This document shows, one piece after another, positions 17,288-25,975 of a DNA stretch of 64,000 nucleotides. Below the pieces are notes generated by a model, which worked only from the letters and a program-made list of their open reading frames with translations, did not search any database and was not told the origin of the DNA. Location of the stretch: assembly GCF_016653355.1 (NCBI RefSeq), contig NZ_NHSK01000075.1:18535-82534 (forward strand), written 5' to 3'. A program made the position numbers and the translations under genes. How positions within the stretch are numbered: the first letter of the stretch is position 1; each line of letters begins with the position of its first letter. Source of the DNA: Rhodoplanes elegans (GTDB lineage: Bacteria > Pseudomonadota > Alphaproteobacteria > Rhizobiales > Xanthobacteraceae).

Positions 17288-17697
17288 GCCGCGGCCCCGC
17301 TCTCGGGCACCACCGCGATGGCGTTGATCTCGATCAGATACTCGGGCGAGGCGAGCTTGGTTACCTCGACCAGCGTGGAGGCCGGCAGCGGTGGCTTGAA
17401 ATACTCGCGCCGCACTTTGTGGATCTGCTGGAAGTGCTCCATGTTGCGGACATAGACGTCCACCCGGCAGACGTGATCGAGCGTCCCGCCCGCCGTCTCC
17501 AGCGCCGACTTGATGTTCTCGATCACCTGGCGGGTCTGCGCCTCGATGTCGCCGATGCCGGCGATCGAACCGTCGGCGCGGCGCGCCGTCATGCCGGAGA
17601 CGAACACCATCTTGCCGCGCGCCTCGACCACGGCGGCCTGCGCGTAATGCCCGAGCGGCTTGATCAGCTTGTCGGTCGAAAGTTCCTGCTTGGTCAT
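17284..17697 (-). CDS. RidA/YjgF/YER057c family protein
   Basis: A 137-aa RidA-type enamine/imine deaminase. Visible motifs are GHYAQAAVVEARGKMVFVSG at the N-terminus, IEAQTRQVIENIKSALETAGGTLDHVCRVDVYV, and the C-terminal PASTLVEVTKLASPEYLIEINAIA (with the residues that shape the ligand pocket). Members in catabolic operons include 2-aminomuconate deaminases, which would fit with the ACMSD-like neighbour. The ATG follows a GGGAGGC stretch. Confidence 0.9.
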   Translation of the reverse strand: MTKQELSTDKLIKPLGHYAQAAVVEARGKMVFVSGMTARRADGSIAGIGDIEAQTRQVIENIKSALETAGGTLDHVCRVDVYVRNMEHFQQIHKVRREYFKPPLPASTLVEVTKLASPEYLIEINAIAVVPESGAAA

Positions 17698-17714
17698 GAT
17701 CACTGCCTCCCGGA

Positions 17715-18791
17715 TCACGCGATGGCGCGGCCGCTGTCGGCCCGCCTTCCCGCGTTCATCTCGTCGGTGAGCCGGTCGAGCGTCGCCGCGACGCTCGCCG
17801 GAATCCTGATGCGGCTGCCGCCGACGCGACGCCGCTCCCACTCGATCTCGCCCGGCGTGTAGAGCCGCTCGACCCCGGACGCGCGCGGTGCGCCGCGGAT
17901 GCGCGCTCCGGCCGCCGCGGCGGCCCGACGGAACGCATCCGCGTCGCCGAAGTGGCCGATGTCGATGGCGACGAACAGATGCGCGCAGTCGTAGGGCTCG
18001 CCGAGATCGCCGTAGAGCGGCCGCACCGCGTCACCGCTGGCGCCGCCCGAGAGGAGCCCGCACATCAGATCGATCATGAAGGCGAGGCCGAAGCCCTTCG
18101 GGCCGGCGGCGGGCAGCAGCATGCCGGCGATTGCCTCGGCCGGATCCGTGGTCGGCGCGCCGTCGGCCCGCACGGCCCAACTCGGCGGGATCGCGCGTCC
18201 GCTCTTCTCGGCGAGCCTGATCTTGCCCATCGCAGCCTCGCTCATCGCCATGTCGAGCGCGAGCGGCGGCTCGCCTTCGACCGGCACCGCGATGGCGAGC
18301 GGATTGTTGCCGACGGCGCGCGCCGCGCCGCCCGGCGCCGGCATCAGCGGGCGCGTGTTGCACATCACGAAGCCGATGCAGCCGGCCTCGGCGGCGATCG
18401 CCGCGTAGTGGCGGGCGACCCCGAAATGAAAGGCGTGCCGCACCGCGACGATGCCGGCGCCGAGCGCCTTCGCCTTGTCGACCGCGATGCGCATCGCCTG
18501 CGGCGCCGTGAGATGGCCGAGCGCATGGCCGGCGTCGAGCACCACGGCGATGCCGCGATCGCTCACCACCTCGGCGGTCTCGCGCGTCGACACCGAGCCG
18601 CGGCGCAGGCGTTCCAGATACATCTCGGCCATGGCGACGCCGTGCGAGCCGATGCCGTCGCGCTCGGCGTCGACCAGCGTGGTCGCGACTCGCTCGGCCG
18701 CGGCGGCCGACAGGCCGGCGTCGGCGAACAGCGCGGCGACCCGGGCGATCAGCCCGTCGGCTTCGAACTCGACCGTTCCGTCCGACGTCAT
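17715..18791 (-). CDS. Ldh family NAD(P)-dependent oxidoreductase (malate/L-lactate/ureidoglycolate dehydrogenase type)
   Basis: A 358-aa enzyme of the COG2055 family, unrelated to Rossmann dehydrogenases. Features seen are the DAERDGIGSHGVAMAEMYLERL motif with its conserved SHG, VAVRHAFHFGVARHYA, PLALDMAMSEAAMGKIRLAEK and GPKGFGLAFMIDLMCGLLSGG. These enzymes reduce 2-oxo acids or oxidise 2-hydroxy acids. The start was set at the ATG behind GAGGAGC; an upstream extension is low-complexity. Confidence 0.9.
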   Translation of the reverse strand: MTSDGTVEFEADGLIARVAALFADAGLSAAAAERVATTLVDAERDGIGSHGVAMAEMYLERLRRGSVSTRETAEVVSDRGIAVVLDAGHALGHLTAPQAMRIAVDKAKALGAGIVAVRHAFHFGVARHYAAIAAEAGCIGFVMCNTRPLMPAPGGAARAVGNNPLAIAVPVEGEPPLALDMAMSEAAMGKIRLAEKSGRAIPPSWAVRADGAPTTDPAEAIAGMLLPAAGPKGFGLAFMIDLMCGLLSGGASGDAVRPLYGDLGEPYDCAHLFVAIDIGHFGDADAFRRAAAAAGARIRGAPRASGVERLYTPGEIEWERRRVGGSRIRIPASVAATLDRLTDEMNAGRRADSGRAIA

Positions 18792-18849
18792 CGGGGGCTC
18801 CTCGGCATTTCTTCTGTCACGCGTCGCCGCGGCGCGTCGCGCTTCGCCG

Positions 18850-19560
18850 TCAGACGGCGGTGAGCGCATCGGTCGCGGCCAGCACCTTCTCGGTCGTCTG
18901 GCGGATATGGGCGGCGCACAGGCGGCACGCGGTCTCGGTGTCGCGCGCCAGCACGGCCTTCATCAGCCCTTCGTGCTCGCCGATATCGTCGCGCGGCTTC
19001 GCCGTGAAGCCGATCGAGAGCGCCACGTAGCGCTCCGCCTGATCGAACAGCTGATCACGAAAGTTGCGCAGCAGCTCGGACGGACAGGCGTCCGACAGGC
19101 TCGCATGGAAGGCGCGATGCTCGCGCGACCACGCCGGCGAGATCGCGCCGGGCGCAGAAGGGTCGGCCTTCTGCTGGCGCGACAGCCGGTGGAACGCGCC
19201 GAGGATGTCGGCCTCCCAGGCGACGTCACCGGACGCGACGGCGCGCCGGATCATCAGCGTCTCGATCTCGATGCGGGTCTCGGTGAGGTCGGTGAGATGC
19301 GCGGGCGACACCGGCGCGACCCGGAACCCCTTGTTCTCGGCGAGGACGACGAGCCCCTCCGATTCGAGCCGCATCAGCGCCTCGCGCAACGGGCTGATGC
19401 TCATGCCGTAGCGCTCGCGCAGCTCCTCGAGGCGCAGCCGCGTGCCCGGCCGCAGGCGGCACTGCAGAATGTCGGCGCGCAGCACGTCGAGCGCGATCCC
19501 GCCGAGAGTCTGCGGCTCGGAGAGATCGGCGCGTCCACGCGCATTGGTGCTGATCGGCAT
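18850..19560 (-). CDS. GntR-family transcriptional regulator, FCD subfamily
   Basis: About 236 aa (an in-frame ATG 36 bp upstream would add 12 residues). The winged HTH is LRPGTRLRLEELRERYGMSISPLREALMRLESEGLV, followed by the all-helical FCD ligand-binding domain with metal-site histidines (HRAFHASLSDAC, HEGLMKAVLARD). FCD regulators normally repress a neighbouring catabolic operon and release on binding an organic acid. It reads away from the transporter operon, and two matching palindromes lie in the divergent region. Confidence 0.9.
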   Translation of the reverse strand: MPISTNARGRADLSEPQTLGGIALDVLRADILQCRLRPGTRLRLEELRERYGMSISPLREALMRLESEGLVVLAENKGFRVAPVSPAHLTDLTETRIEIETLMIRRAVASGDVAWEADILGAFHRLSRQQKADPSAPGAISPAWSREHRAFHASLSDACPSELLRNFRDQLFDQAERYVALSIGFTAKPRDDIGEHEGLMKAVLARDTETACRLCAAHIRQTTEKVLAATDALTAV

Positions 19561-19633
19561 GGCGGTCTCGCATGGCCCGGCCCGACGCCGGAGCATGCTC
19601 CTCCTTAGCCGACCGATTTCCCAAAATCAATGG

Positions 19634-19682
19634 ATTTTATAAAATGTGTTGACGCGAGCAGAGACGCGCGATCTTATAAAAT
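19634..19682. promoter_or_regulatory. Twin palindromic operators and + strand promoter in the gntR-ABC intergenic region
   Basis: ATTTTATAAAAT at 19634-19645 is a perfect 12-bp palindrome; ATCTTATAAAAT at 19671-19682 is an 11/12 copy, 37 bp away centre to centre. Between them TTGACG (19649-19654) and TCTTAT (19672-19677) form a plausible sigma-70 promoter with a 17-bp spacer for the + strand transporter operon, and the second palindrome covers its -10. The arrangement is typical of autorepression by the adjacent GntR protein. Confidence 0.6.
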
Positions 19683-19798
19683 CATTCCGGGTGACCCCCG
19701 CCCGCCGCCGATGCGCCTCGTGCCGGCGCGACGGCGGCGCGGCCCGCCCGGGATGCGTGCCGGATCCCCCGCACCGGCGGCAGCAGAGGAGCGAGCCG

Positions 19799-19939
19799 AT
19801 GTCCGATCGCACGAGCCCCGCAACGCGCGGCGCCGTCGCAGCGTCCGGGCCGCCGCTCGACCCCGGCGGACGCGCAGGTGCCGCACCCGCTCCGGCTTTG
19901 CATGCAAATCCTCTGCCGGCCCGGCCGGTGTCGCCGTGA
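19799..19939 (+). CDS. Possible 46-codon leader ORF upstream of the ABC ATPase
   Basis: This short frame starts at an ATG behind a good AGAGGAGCG site and ends in TGA overlapping a GTG (GTGA) that is in frame with the ATPase. The peptide is Ala/Pro/Gly-rich with no known domain. It may couple translation into the ATPase gene, or the ribosome-binding site may simply be chance. Low confidence as a protein gene. Confidence 0.3.
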   Translation: MSDRTSPATRGAVAASGPPLDPGGRAGAAPAPALHANPLPARPVSP

Positions 19940-19956
19940 GCGCCGGGGCCATCGCC

Positions 19957-20772
19957 ATGGTCGCGGAACCGACAGCCGGCGCGCCCGGCACGCCGACCGC
20001 CGACGCGAACCGCGCGTTCGGGCGTTTCCGCAACGTCCATCAGGAGTTCATGCAGGACTCGGGACGTCCGCTGGTCGCCATCGAGGACATCTCGTTCGAC
20101 CTCGCCGAAGGCACCCTGGTCAGCCTGCTGGGTCCGAGCGGCTGCGGCAAGACGAGCTTTCTGAAGATCGTCGCCGGCCTCGCCGAGGCGACCTACGGGG
20201 TGGTCGAGATCCGCGGCCAGCAGGTGACGCGCCCGCAGCCGGACTTCGGCTTCGTGTTCCAGCAGGCGAATCTGATGCCGTGGCGCACCGTGCTCGACAA
20301 CGTGCTGTTCCCGATGGAGATCCTGCGCCGCATGGACGCCGCCGCGAAGCGCCGCGCCATGGAGCTGCTCGCGCTCGTCGGCCTTTCGGGCTTCGAGAAC
20401 GCCCGCCCCTCGCAGCTCTCCGGCGGCATGCAACAGCGCGCCGCGCTGTGCCGCGCGCTGGTGCACGAGCCGAAGCTCCTCCTGATGGACGAGCCGTTCG
20501 GCGCGCTGGACGAGCTGACCCGCATGGAGATGCACGACCTGCTCCTGCAGATCCGCAAGGTGACCAACGCGACGACCCTGTTCGTTACCCACTCGATCAG
20601 CGAGGCCGTCTATCTCTCCGACGTGATCGTCGCCTTCTCCAAGCGGCCGGCCCGTATCGCCGACTATATCGAGGTCGACCTGCCCTACCCCCGCACGCCG
20701 GCGCTGCGCTACGACGCGGCCTTCACCGGGTTCGAGCACCGCGCGGGCATCGCATTAGGAATCACGCGATGA
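19957..20772 (+). CDS. ABC transporter ATP-binding protein (SsuB/TauB/NrtD family)
   Basis: A 271-aa ATPase with Walker A LLGPSGCGKTSF, FQQANLMPWRTVLDNV (Q-loop region typical of the nitrate/sulfonate/taurine group), signature LSGGMQQRAALCRAL, and Walker B LLLMDEPFGALDE. The start is uncertain: ATG at 19957 or GTG at 19936, which overlaps the stop of the small upstream frame. It pairs with the permease that follows (ATGA overlap) and most likely with the NMT1-type binding protein at 12965-13984. Confidence 0.92.
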   Translation: MVAEPTAGAPGTPTADANRAFGRFRNVHQEFMQDSGRPLVAIEDISFDLAEGTLVSLLGPSGCGKTSFLKIVAGLAEATYGVVEIRGQQVTRPQPDFGFVFQQANLMPWRTVLDNVLFPMEILRRMDAAAKRRAMELLALVGLSGFENARPSQLSGGMQQRAALCRALVHEPKLLLMDEPFGALDELTRMEMHDLLLQIRKVTNATTLFVTHSISEAVYLSDVIVAFSKRPARIADYIEVDLPYPRTPALRYDAAFTGFEHRAGIALGITR

Positions 20773-21536
20773 AGCCGCGCAGCACCGCCCGCACCGTCGA
20801 GGCGATCGCCTATCCGATCGTCGGCATCGTCGTCGTGCTCGGCCTGTGGCAGGCCTATGTCACCGTGTTCGCAGTCAACCCCATCGTGCTGCCGGGGCCG
20901 TGGGCGATCACCAAGGCGAGCATACGCCACTTCGACACGCTGCTCGAGCAGACCTGGCCGACGCTCGCGGAATCGGTCTACGGCTTCGCGCTCGCGGTCG
21001 TCATCGGCGTGCCGCTCGCCGTCTGCGTCGCCAACTCGCGCATCCTCAACCTCACCTTCTACCCGATCCTGATCGCCACCCAGTCGATCCCCAAGGTCGC
21101 GGTCGCGCCGATCATCCTGGTGTGGTTCGGCACCGGCATGGAGTCGAAGCTCGTCATCGCCTTCCTGGTGGCGTTCTTCCCGATCGTCGTCGACACCGCG
21201 ACCGGCCTTCGGGCGACGCCGCCCGGCCTCCTGGAGCTCGCCCGCTCGGTCAGCGCCTCGCCGAGCCAGACCTTCTGGAAGGTTCAGTTCCCGGCCGCCA
21301 TGCCGTTCATCATCTCGGGCGCCAAGGTGGCCGTGACGCTCGCTGTGATCGGCGCCGTCATCGGCGAGTTCGTCGGCTCCAACGAGGGGCTCGGCTACCT
21401 GCTGCTGTCCGCGAACTCGCAGCTCGACGGCCCGCTCGCCTGGGCCGCGCTGGTGTGGCTCAGTATCCTCGGCATCGCGCTGTTCTTCCTGGTGGTGGTC
21501 GCCGAGCGCGTGCTGATGCCGTGGGGCCACCACTGA
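20769..21536 (+). CDS. ABC transporter permease (SsuC/TauC family)
   Basis: A 255-aa inner-membrane permease with about six hydrophobic segments and the EAA loop: LLELARSVSASPSQTFWKVQFPAAMPFIISGAKVAV. The preceding SIPKVAVAPIILVWFGTG block is diagnostic for the SsuC/TauC group. It overlaps the ATPase stop by 4 bp. A Bug-type binding protein follows 45 bp later, so the operon mixes two transporter families. Confidence 0.93.
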   Translation: MKPRSTARTVEAIAYPIVGIVVVLGLWQAYVTVFAVNPIVLPGPWAITKASIRHFDTLLEQTWPTLAESVYGFALAVVIGVPLAVCVANSRILNLTFYPILIATQSIPKVAVAPIILVWFGTGMESKLVIAFLVAFFPIVVDTATGLRATPPGLLELARSVSASPSQTFWKVQFPAAMPFIISGAKVAVTLAVIGAVIGEFVGSNEGLGYLLLSANSQLDGPLAWAALVWLSILGIALFFLVVVAERVLMPWGHH

Positions 21537-21581
21537 CACGTCTTGCTGCACCGTCGTTCTCACCCGACATGGAGTGACGTC

Positions 21582-22556
21582 ATGGTCCGTGCCGCCGCCC
21601 TGCCCGTGCTCGCCGCCGCGCTCGCTCTCGTCCTCGTGCCGCCGGCGGAGGCCGAGCCGTTTCCGACCCGGCCCGTCACCATCGTGTCGCCCTATCAGGC
21701 CGGCGGCACGAGCGACATCATCGCCCGCGCCACCGCGCAGAAGTTCGCGGAGATCTGGGGCCAGCCCGTGCTGGTGGAGAACAAGCCCGGCGCCAACGGC
21801 TCACTCGGCGTGATGACGGTGGTGCGGGCACCACCGGACGGCTACACGCTGCTCGCCATCGCCTCCAGCGGCCTGACGCTCAATCCGCTCGTTTACGCGA
21901 ACCTGTCCTACGACGTCGCGCGCGACCTCGCGCCGATCACCGGCACGGGCGAGGTGGCGAACGTGCTGGTCGCCCATCCGAGCGTCGCCGCCTCGACGGT
22001 CCCCGAGCTGATCGCGCTCGCCAAGACCAAGCCCGGCGCGCTCGGCTACGCCTCGCAGGGCGTCGGCTCCAACGGCCACCTGATCGGCGAGATGTTCCGC
22101 CAGCGCACCGGCATCGAGCTGTTCCACGTGCCCTACAAGGGCAGCGCCCCGGCTCTCAACGATCTGCTCGCCGGCCAGGTGCAGCTCATGTTCGACAACC
22201 TCCCCGCCTCGCTGCCGCTGATCCAGGCCGGCAAGCTGAAGGCGATCGCCGTGACCACGGCGGCGCGCGATCCGCGCCTGCCCGACGTGCCGACCATCGC
22301 CGAGTCGGGTCTGCCGGGCTTCGCCGCGACGGCGTGGTTCGCGCTCCTCACCGGCAAGGCCGTGCCGGCGGAGCGGCGCGCCGAGATCGAGAAGGCGGTC
22401 GCCGCCGCGCTCGCCGATCCCGCCACCAAGGCGCGGCTCGCCGCCGCCGGCGTCGAGGTGACGGGCACGGGCGCCGCGGCACTCGCGGCCCGCATCGCCT
22501 CCGAGACGACGATCTGGAAGGGCGTGGTCGAGGCGGCGAAGATCCGCGTCGAATGA
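21582..22556 (+). CDS. Bug-family (tripartite tricarboxylate transporter) extracytoplasmic binding protein
   Basis: A 324-aa protein with a Sec signal peptide (VLAAALALVLVPPAEAE) and the Bug fold: FPTRPVTIVSPYQAGGTSDIIAR, VENKPGANGSLG, HVPYKGSAPALNDLLAGQVQLMF, RLPDVPTIAESGLPGF. No TctA/TctB membrane subunits are seen in the window, so it is an orphan Bug protein that may serve a remote transporter or act as a sensor. Start chosen behind GGAGTGA. Confidence 0.92.
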   Translation: MVRAAALPVLAAALALVLVPPAEAEPFPTRPVTIVSPYQAGGTSDIIARATAQKFAEIWGQPVLVENKPGANGSLGVMTVVRAPPDGYTLLAIASSGLTLNPLVYANLSYDVARDLAPITGTGEVANVLVAHPSVAASTVPELIALAKTKPGALGYASQGVGSNGHLIGEMFRQRTGIELFHVPYKGSAPALNDLLAGQVQLMFDNLPASLPLIQAGKLKAIAVTTAARDPRLPDVPTIAESGLPGFAATAWFALLTGKAVPAERRAEIEKAVAAALADPATKARLAAAGVEVTGTGAAALAARIASETTIWKGVVEAAKIRVE

Positions 22557-22596
22557 CGGTTTCGGTGGCGCCGCATCCACCCTGGAGACTGTGCGA

Positions 22597-23337
22597 ATGA
22601 AAGTGCGTTTCGAGGCCGACAGCGACGTGATCGTCGTCACGGGCGGGGCGAGCGGAATCGGCCGGGCGCTCGCCCGCGCCGCCGCCGCGGCGGGCGCCCG
22701 CGTCGTGGTCTGCGACGTCGACCGCGACGCGATGGCGAGCCTGCAACGCGAAGCGCCCTCGATCGCGGTGCGCTCGCTCGACGTGTCCGACCGCGATGCC
22801 GTGATGGACGCGTTCACCGCCATCGAGGCGGAGCACGGCCGCATCGACGGCCTGGTCTGCGGCGCCGCCGTGCAGCCGCGCGTCCAAGTTCAGGACATGG
22901 ATGCCGTCGCGTGGCGACGCGTCATCGGCGTCAATCTCGACGGCGTCGTCTGGTGCTATCAGGCCGCGGTCGCCGGCATGGTCCGGCGGCGCCGCGGCAG
23001 CATCGTCGCCTTCACGTCGGGCCTCGCGCACCAGGGCTGGCCGGAAGCCTCGGCCTATGCGGCCAGCAAGGCCGCACTGATCGCCTTCGTGAAGAGCGCC
23101 GCCAAGGAGGTCGCGCCGCACCGGGTGAAGTTCAACCTGATCGCGCCGGGCGTGATCGACACGCCGCAATACCGGGCCGCCAACGAGGGCGCCGACCACG
23201 AGCGCTGGCGCGCCTCGACCGGGGTCGGGGCGCCCGAGGACGTCGTGGGACCGCTGATGTTCCTCCTGTCCGACGCGGCGACCATGACGGCCTCGCTGGT
23301 CAGCCGGGATTTCGTCTACGCCGCGAGCGACACATGA
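22597..23337 (+). CDS. Short-chain dehydrogenase/reductase
   Basis: A 246-aa Rossmann oxidoreductase. The cofactor motif is VTGGASGIGRALA, then CDVDRDA (Asp after beta-2, favouring NAD+), and the catalytic Ser-Tyr-Lys appears as AFTSG and YAASKAAL. It overlaps the following monooxygenase gene by 4 bp, so the two enzymes probably act in one pathway. The ATG at 22597 is preferred over a GTG two codons upstream because of GGAG spacing. Confidence 0.9.
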   Translation: MKVRFEADSDVIVVTGGASGIGRALARAAAAAGARVVVCDVDRDAMASLQREAPSIAVRSLDVSDRDAVMDAFTAIEAEHGRIDGLVCGAAVQPRVQVQDMDAVAWRRVIGVNLDGVVWCYQAAVAGMVRRRRGSIVAFTSGLAHQGWPEASAYAASKAALIAFVKSAAKEVAPHRVKFNLIAPGVIDTPQYRAANEGADHERWRASTGVGAPEDVVGPLMFLLSDAATMTASLVSRDFVYAASDT

Positions 23338-24902
23338 CCAGCGCCGACATTAGAAAGCCGATCATCGTCGTCGGCGCCGGGCCGGTCGGCCTGACGACCG
23401 CGCTCGGGCTCGACTTCTACGGCCTGCCCGTGCGGGTGTTTGAAGAGGACGACTCGCTGTCGCTCGACACCAAGGCCGGCACGATCCTGACCCGCACGCT
23501 GGAGGCGTTCCGCCGCTACGGCGTCGCCGACCCGGTGCTCGCGAAGGCGCTGCGGGTCGACGAGATCGGCGGGCTCGACCGCGCGACCAACACACCGACG
23601 CTGTCGGTGCGCACCGCCGTGCTGGCCGAGGACACCCGGTATCCGTTCGTCATCAACCTGCCGCAGCATCACCTCGAACCGGTGCTACGCGACCAACTCG
23701 ACGCGCGCTGCCCCGGCGCGCTCCGCCTGCGGCATCGCCTGACGTCGTTCCGGCAGACCGCCGACGGCGTCGTGGCGACCTTCGCGACGCCCGACGGCGA
23801 GCGCGAGGTCGAGGGCGCCTATCTGCTCGCCTGCGACGGCGGGCGCAGCACCGTGCGCACGCAGCTCGGCGTGCCGGTGGACGGCGTGTCGCACGACGTG
23901 CGCTACATGCTGGTCGACCTGAAGGTCGATCTCGACGTCGCGAACCCGCGCGACTACCCGTATCTCGCCTACTTCGCCGATCCGCAGGAGTGGATGATCC
24001 TGGTGCGGCAGCCGCACTGCTGGCGTCTGCTGTTCCCGCTGCCGCCCGACGCCGAGCCGCCCGGCCCCGACGTGCTCGCCGACAAGGCCCGGCGCTTCAT
24101 CGGCGACGTGCGCGACATGGAGGTGATCAACACGGTCGTCTACCGGGTCCATCATCGCATCGCGACGGAATGGCGGCGCGACCGGGTGTTCCTGATGGGC
24201 GACGCCGCGCATCTGATCACGCCGATGTGGGCGCTCGGTCTCAACACCGGCATTCTCGATGCGATCAGCCTGCCCTGGCGGCTCGCCTGGGTGATGCGCG
24301 GCTGGGCCGGCGACGCGCTCCTCGACGGCTATGCGCGCGAGCAGCAGCCGCTCGCCGTCGGCGGCTCCGGCGAGATGGCCGAGCAGGCCCGCAAGTACAT
24401 GGGCGGTGAAGGCGAGGTCGCCGACCTGATGTCGGGCAGCGCCTGGGGGCTCGCCGCCACCCGCACCCTGCTCGGCATTCGTATCGGTGTCGACGAGAAG
24501 ACTCCGTGGTCGATGGTGAAGATGGATCGCGGTCCGCTGCAGGTCGGCGACCACATGCCCGACGCCGAGCTGCACGGCCCGGACGGACGGCCGCACCGTC
24601 TGCACGACCTGATCGACGACAGCTTCGTCGCCTTTTATTTCACCGACGCGCGCCGCCGGCCGGCGGTCCCCCGCGCCGGCGTGCCGGGCCTGAAGCACTA
24701 CGTCGTCTCGCGGTGGGACGCGCCGCTCGACTCCGGGCTGCGCGACCGCGCCCTGCTCGACGTCGGCAACCGCCTGTTCGAGCGTCTCGGCTGCCCCGCC
24801 GACACGGTGGTGCTGGTGCGGCCGGACGACTGCGTCGCCGCCATCGTGCCGATGCGGGACGGCGTGGCGGAGGAGATCTATCGGCGGATCGTCAGCGCCT
24901 GA
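23334..24902 (+). CDS. FAD-dependent aromatic-ring monooxygenase (PheA/TfdB/MhpA family)
   Basis: A 522-aa flavin hydroxylase. Visible FAD motifs are VVGAGPVGLTTALGL (GxGxxG), LLACDGGRSTVRTQLG (DG motif) and RVFLMGDAAHLITPMWALGLN (GD motif). From about residue 410 a thioredoxin-like C-terminal domain follows (GDHMPDAELHGPDGRPHRLHDLI), as in phenol and 2,4-dichlorophenol hydroxylases. The enzyme probably hydroxylates a phenolic or heteroaromatic carboxylate using NAD(P)H. Overlap with the SDR gene indicates one operon. Confidence 0.9.
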   Translation: MTSADIRKPIIVVGAGPVGLTTALGLDFYGLPVRVFEEDDSLSLDTKAGTILTRTLEAFRRYGVADPVLAKALRVDEIGGLDRATNTPTLSVRTAVLAEDTRYPFVINLPQHHLEPVLRDQLDARCPGALRLRHRLTSFRQTADGVVATFATPDGEREVEGAYLLACDGGRSTVRTQLGVPVDGVSHDVRYMLVDLKVDLDVANPRDYPYLAYFADPQEWMILVRQPHCWRLLFPLPPDAEPPGPDVLADKARRFIGDVRDMEVINTVVYRVHHRIATEWRRDRVFLMGDAAHLITPMWALGLNTGILDAISLPWRLAWVMRGWAGDALLDGYAREQQPLAVGGSGEMAEQARKYMGGEGEVADLMSGSAWGLAATRTLLGIRIGVDEKTPWSMVKMDRGPLQVGDHMPDAELHGPDGRPHRLHDLIDDSFVAFYFTDARRRPAVPRAGVPGLKHYVVSRWDAPLDSGLRDRALLDVGNRLFERLGCPADTVVLVRPDDCVAAIVPMRDGVAEEIYRRIVSA

Positions 24903-24923
24903 GCCGGGCGCGCGCGGGCGTTT

Positions 24924-25823
24924 TCAGCCCGTCCGCAACTCGCCGGCGATCTCGTCGCGCAGCCAGTCGCGAAACGCCTTCACGGCGCGGCTCATGCGGC
25001 GGCCCTCCGGCACCAGCAGATAATAGCCGAGGTCGAGCGGCAGCACGTGGCCGAAGGGCGCGACGAGGCTGCCGAGCCGAACATACTGGGCGACCAGCAC
25101 CCGCACCCCCATCGCGACCCCGATGCCCTGCAGGGCCGCCTCGTAGGCCAGCACCGAGTTCTCGAACTTCAGCCCGCGGGTCGCGTCGATCCCCGTGACG
25201 CCGGCGGAGGCGAGCCACAACGCCCAGTCGTTCGGCCGCGCCATCGAATGCAGCAGCGTGTGGCGCGCCAGGTTCTCGGGCGCGCTCTGGTCCGACCAAC
25301 CGCGTGCCAGCGTCTCGGTGCACACCGGCATCAGCTCGACCGGCGCCAAAAGCTCCGCCTCGCAGCCTTCGAAGTGCCCCGTTCCGGTCCTGATCACGAC
25401 CCGGTCGGCGCGCGCGTCGAGGGTCGGATGCGCCGAGGCGGTGAGGCGGATCTCGATGTCGGCGAAGCGATCATGGAAGCGCTGCAGCCGCGGGATCAGC
25501 CAGCGCTGGCCGAAGGTCGTGTGGGTGTGCACCGAGAGGACGTCACGGCGCCCCCGCACGCTGACGCCGGCGACGGCACCGTCGATCTCGTCGAGCGCGC
25601 GATTGATGGTCGGAAACAGCCGCCGGCCGGCCTCGGTCAGCCTGATCGTGCGGTGCGAGCGCTCGAACAGCGACACCGCGAGCCACTCTTCCAGCGCGCG
25701 GATCTGGCGGCTGACCGCGACCTGGGTGACCTCCAGCTCGGCGGCCGCCGCCGTGAAGCTGAGATGGCGGGCCGCGACCTCGAAGGTACGCAGCGGATTG
25801 AGGGGAACGCGACGGCCACGCAT
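24924..25823 (-). CDS. LysR-family transcriptional regulator (GcvA-like)
   Basis: A 299-aa LTTR. The N-terminal HTH is LNPLRTFEVAARHLSFTAAAAELEVTQVAVSRQIRALEEWL; the effector domain carries FGQRWLIPRLQRFHDRFADIEIRL and the GcvA-type HTLLHSM and GIGVAMGVRVLV segments. The start at MRGRRVPLNPLRTF matches the family; two further upstream ATGs exist. It is divergent from the Bug/ECH/acyl-CoA-synthetase operon and probably controls it. Confidence 0.9.
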   Translation of the reverse strand: MRGRRVPLNPLRTFEVAARHLSFTAAAAELEVTQVAVSRQIRALEEWLAVSLFERSHRTIRLTEAGRRLFPTINRALDEIDGAVAGVSVRGRRDVLSVHTHTTFGQRWLIPRLQRFHDRFADIEIRLTASAHPTLDARADRVVIRTGTGHFEGCEAELLAPVELMPVCTETLARGWSDQSAPENLARHTLLHSMARPNDWALWLASAGVTGIDATRGLKFENSVLAYEAALQGIGVAMGVRVLVAQYVRLGSLVAPFGHVLPLDLGYYLLVPEGRRMSRAVKAFRDWLRDEIAGELRTG

Positions 25824-25975
25824 GGTTTTGCCCAACATTTGGTTATGGATGCTGGGCCTTTTGCTTCGTTGTGTCAACGCCGCCACCGGCTAGCATCGTC
25901 ACACGGCCGCGCTGCGACCACGTCAGCGGGTCCCCTCACGGGGGCAACGACAAGGCCGGAACACGCGGAGGAACC

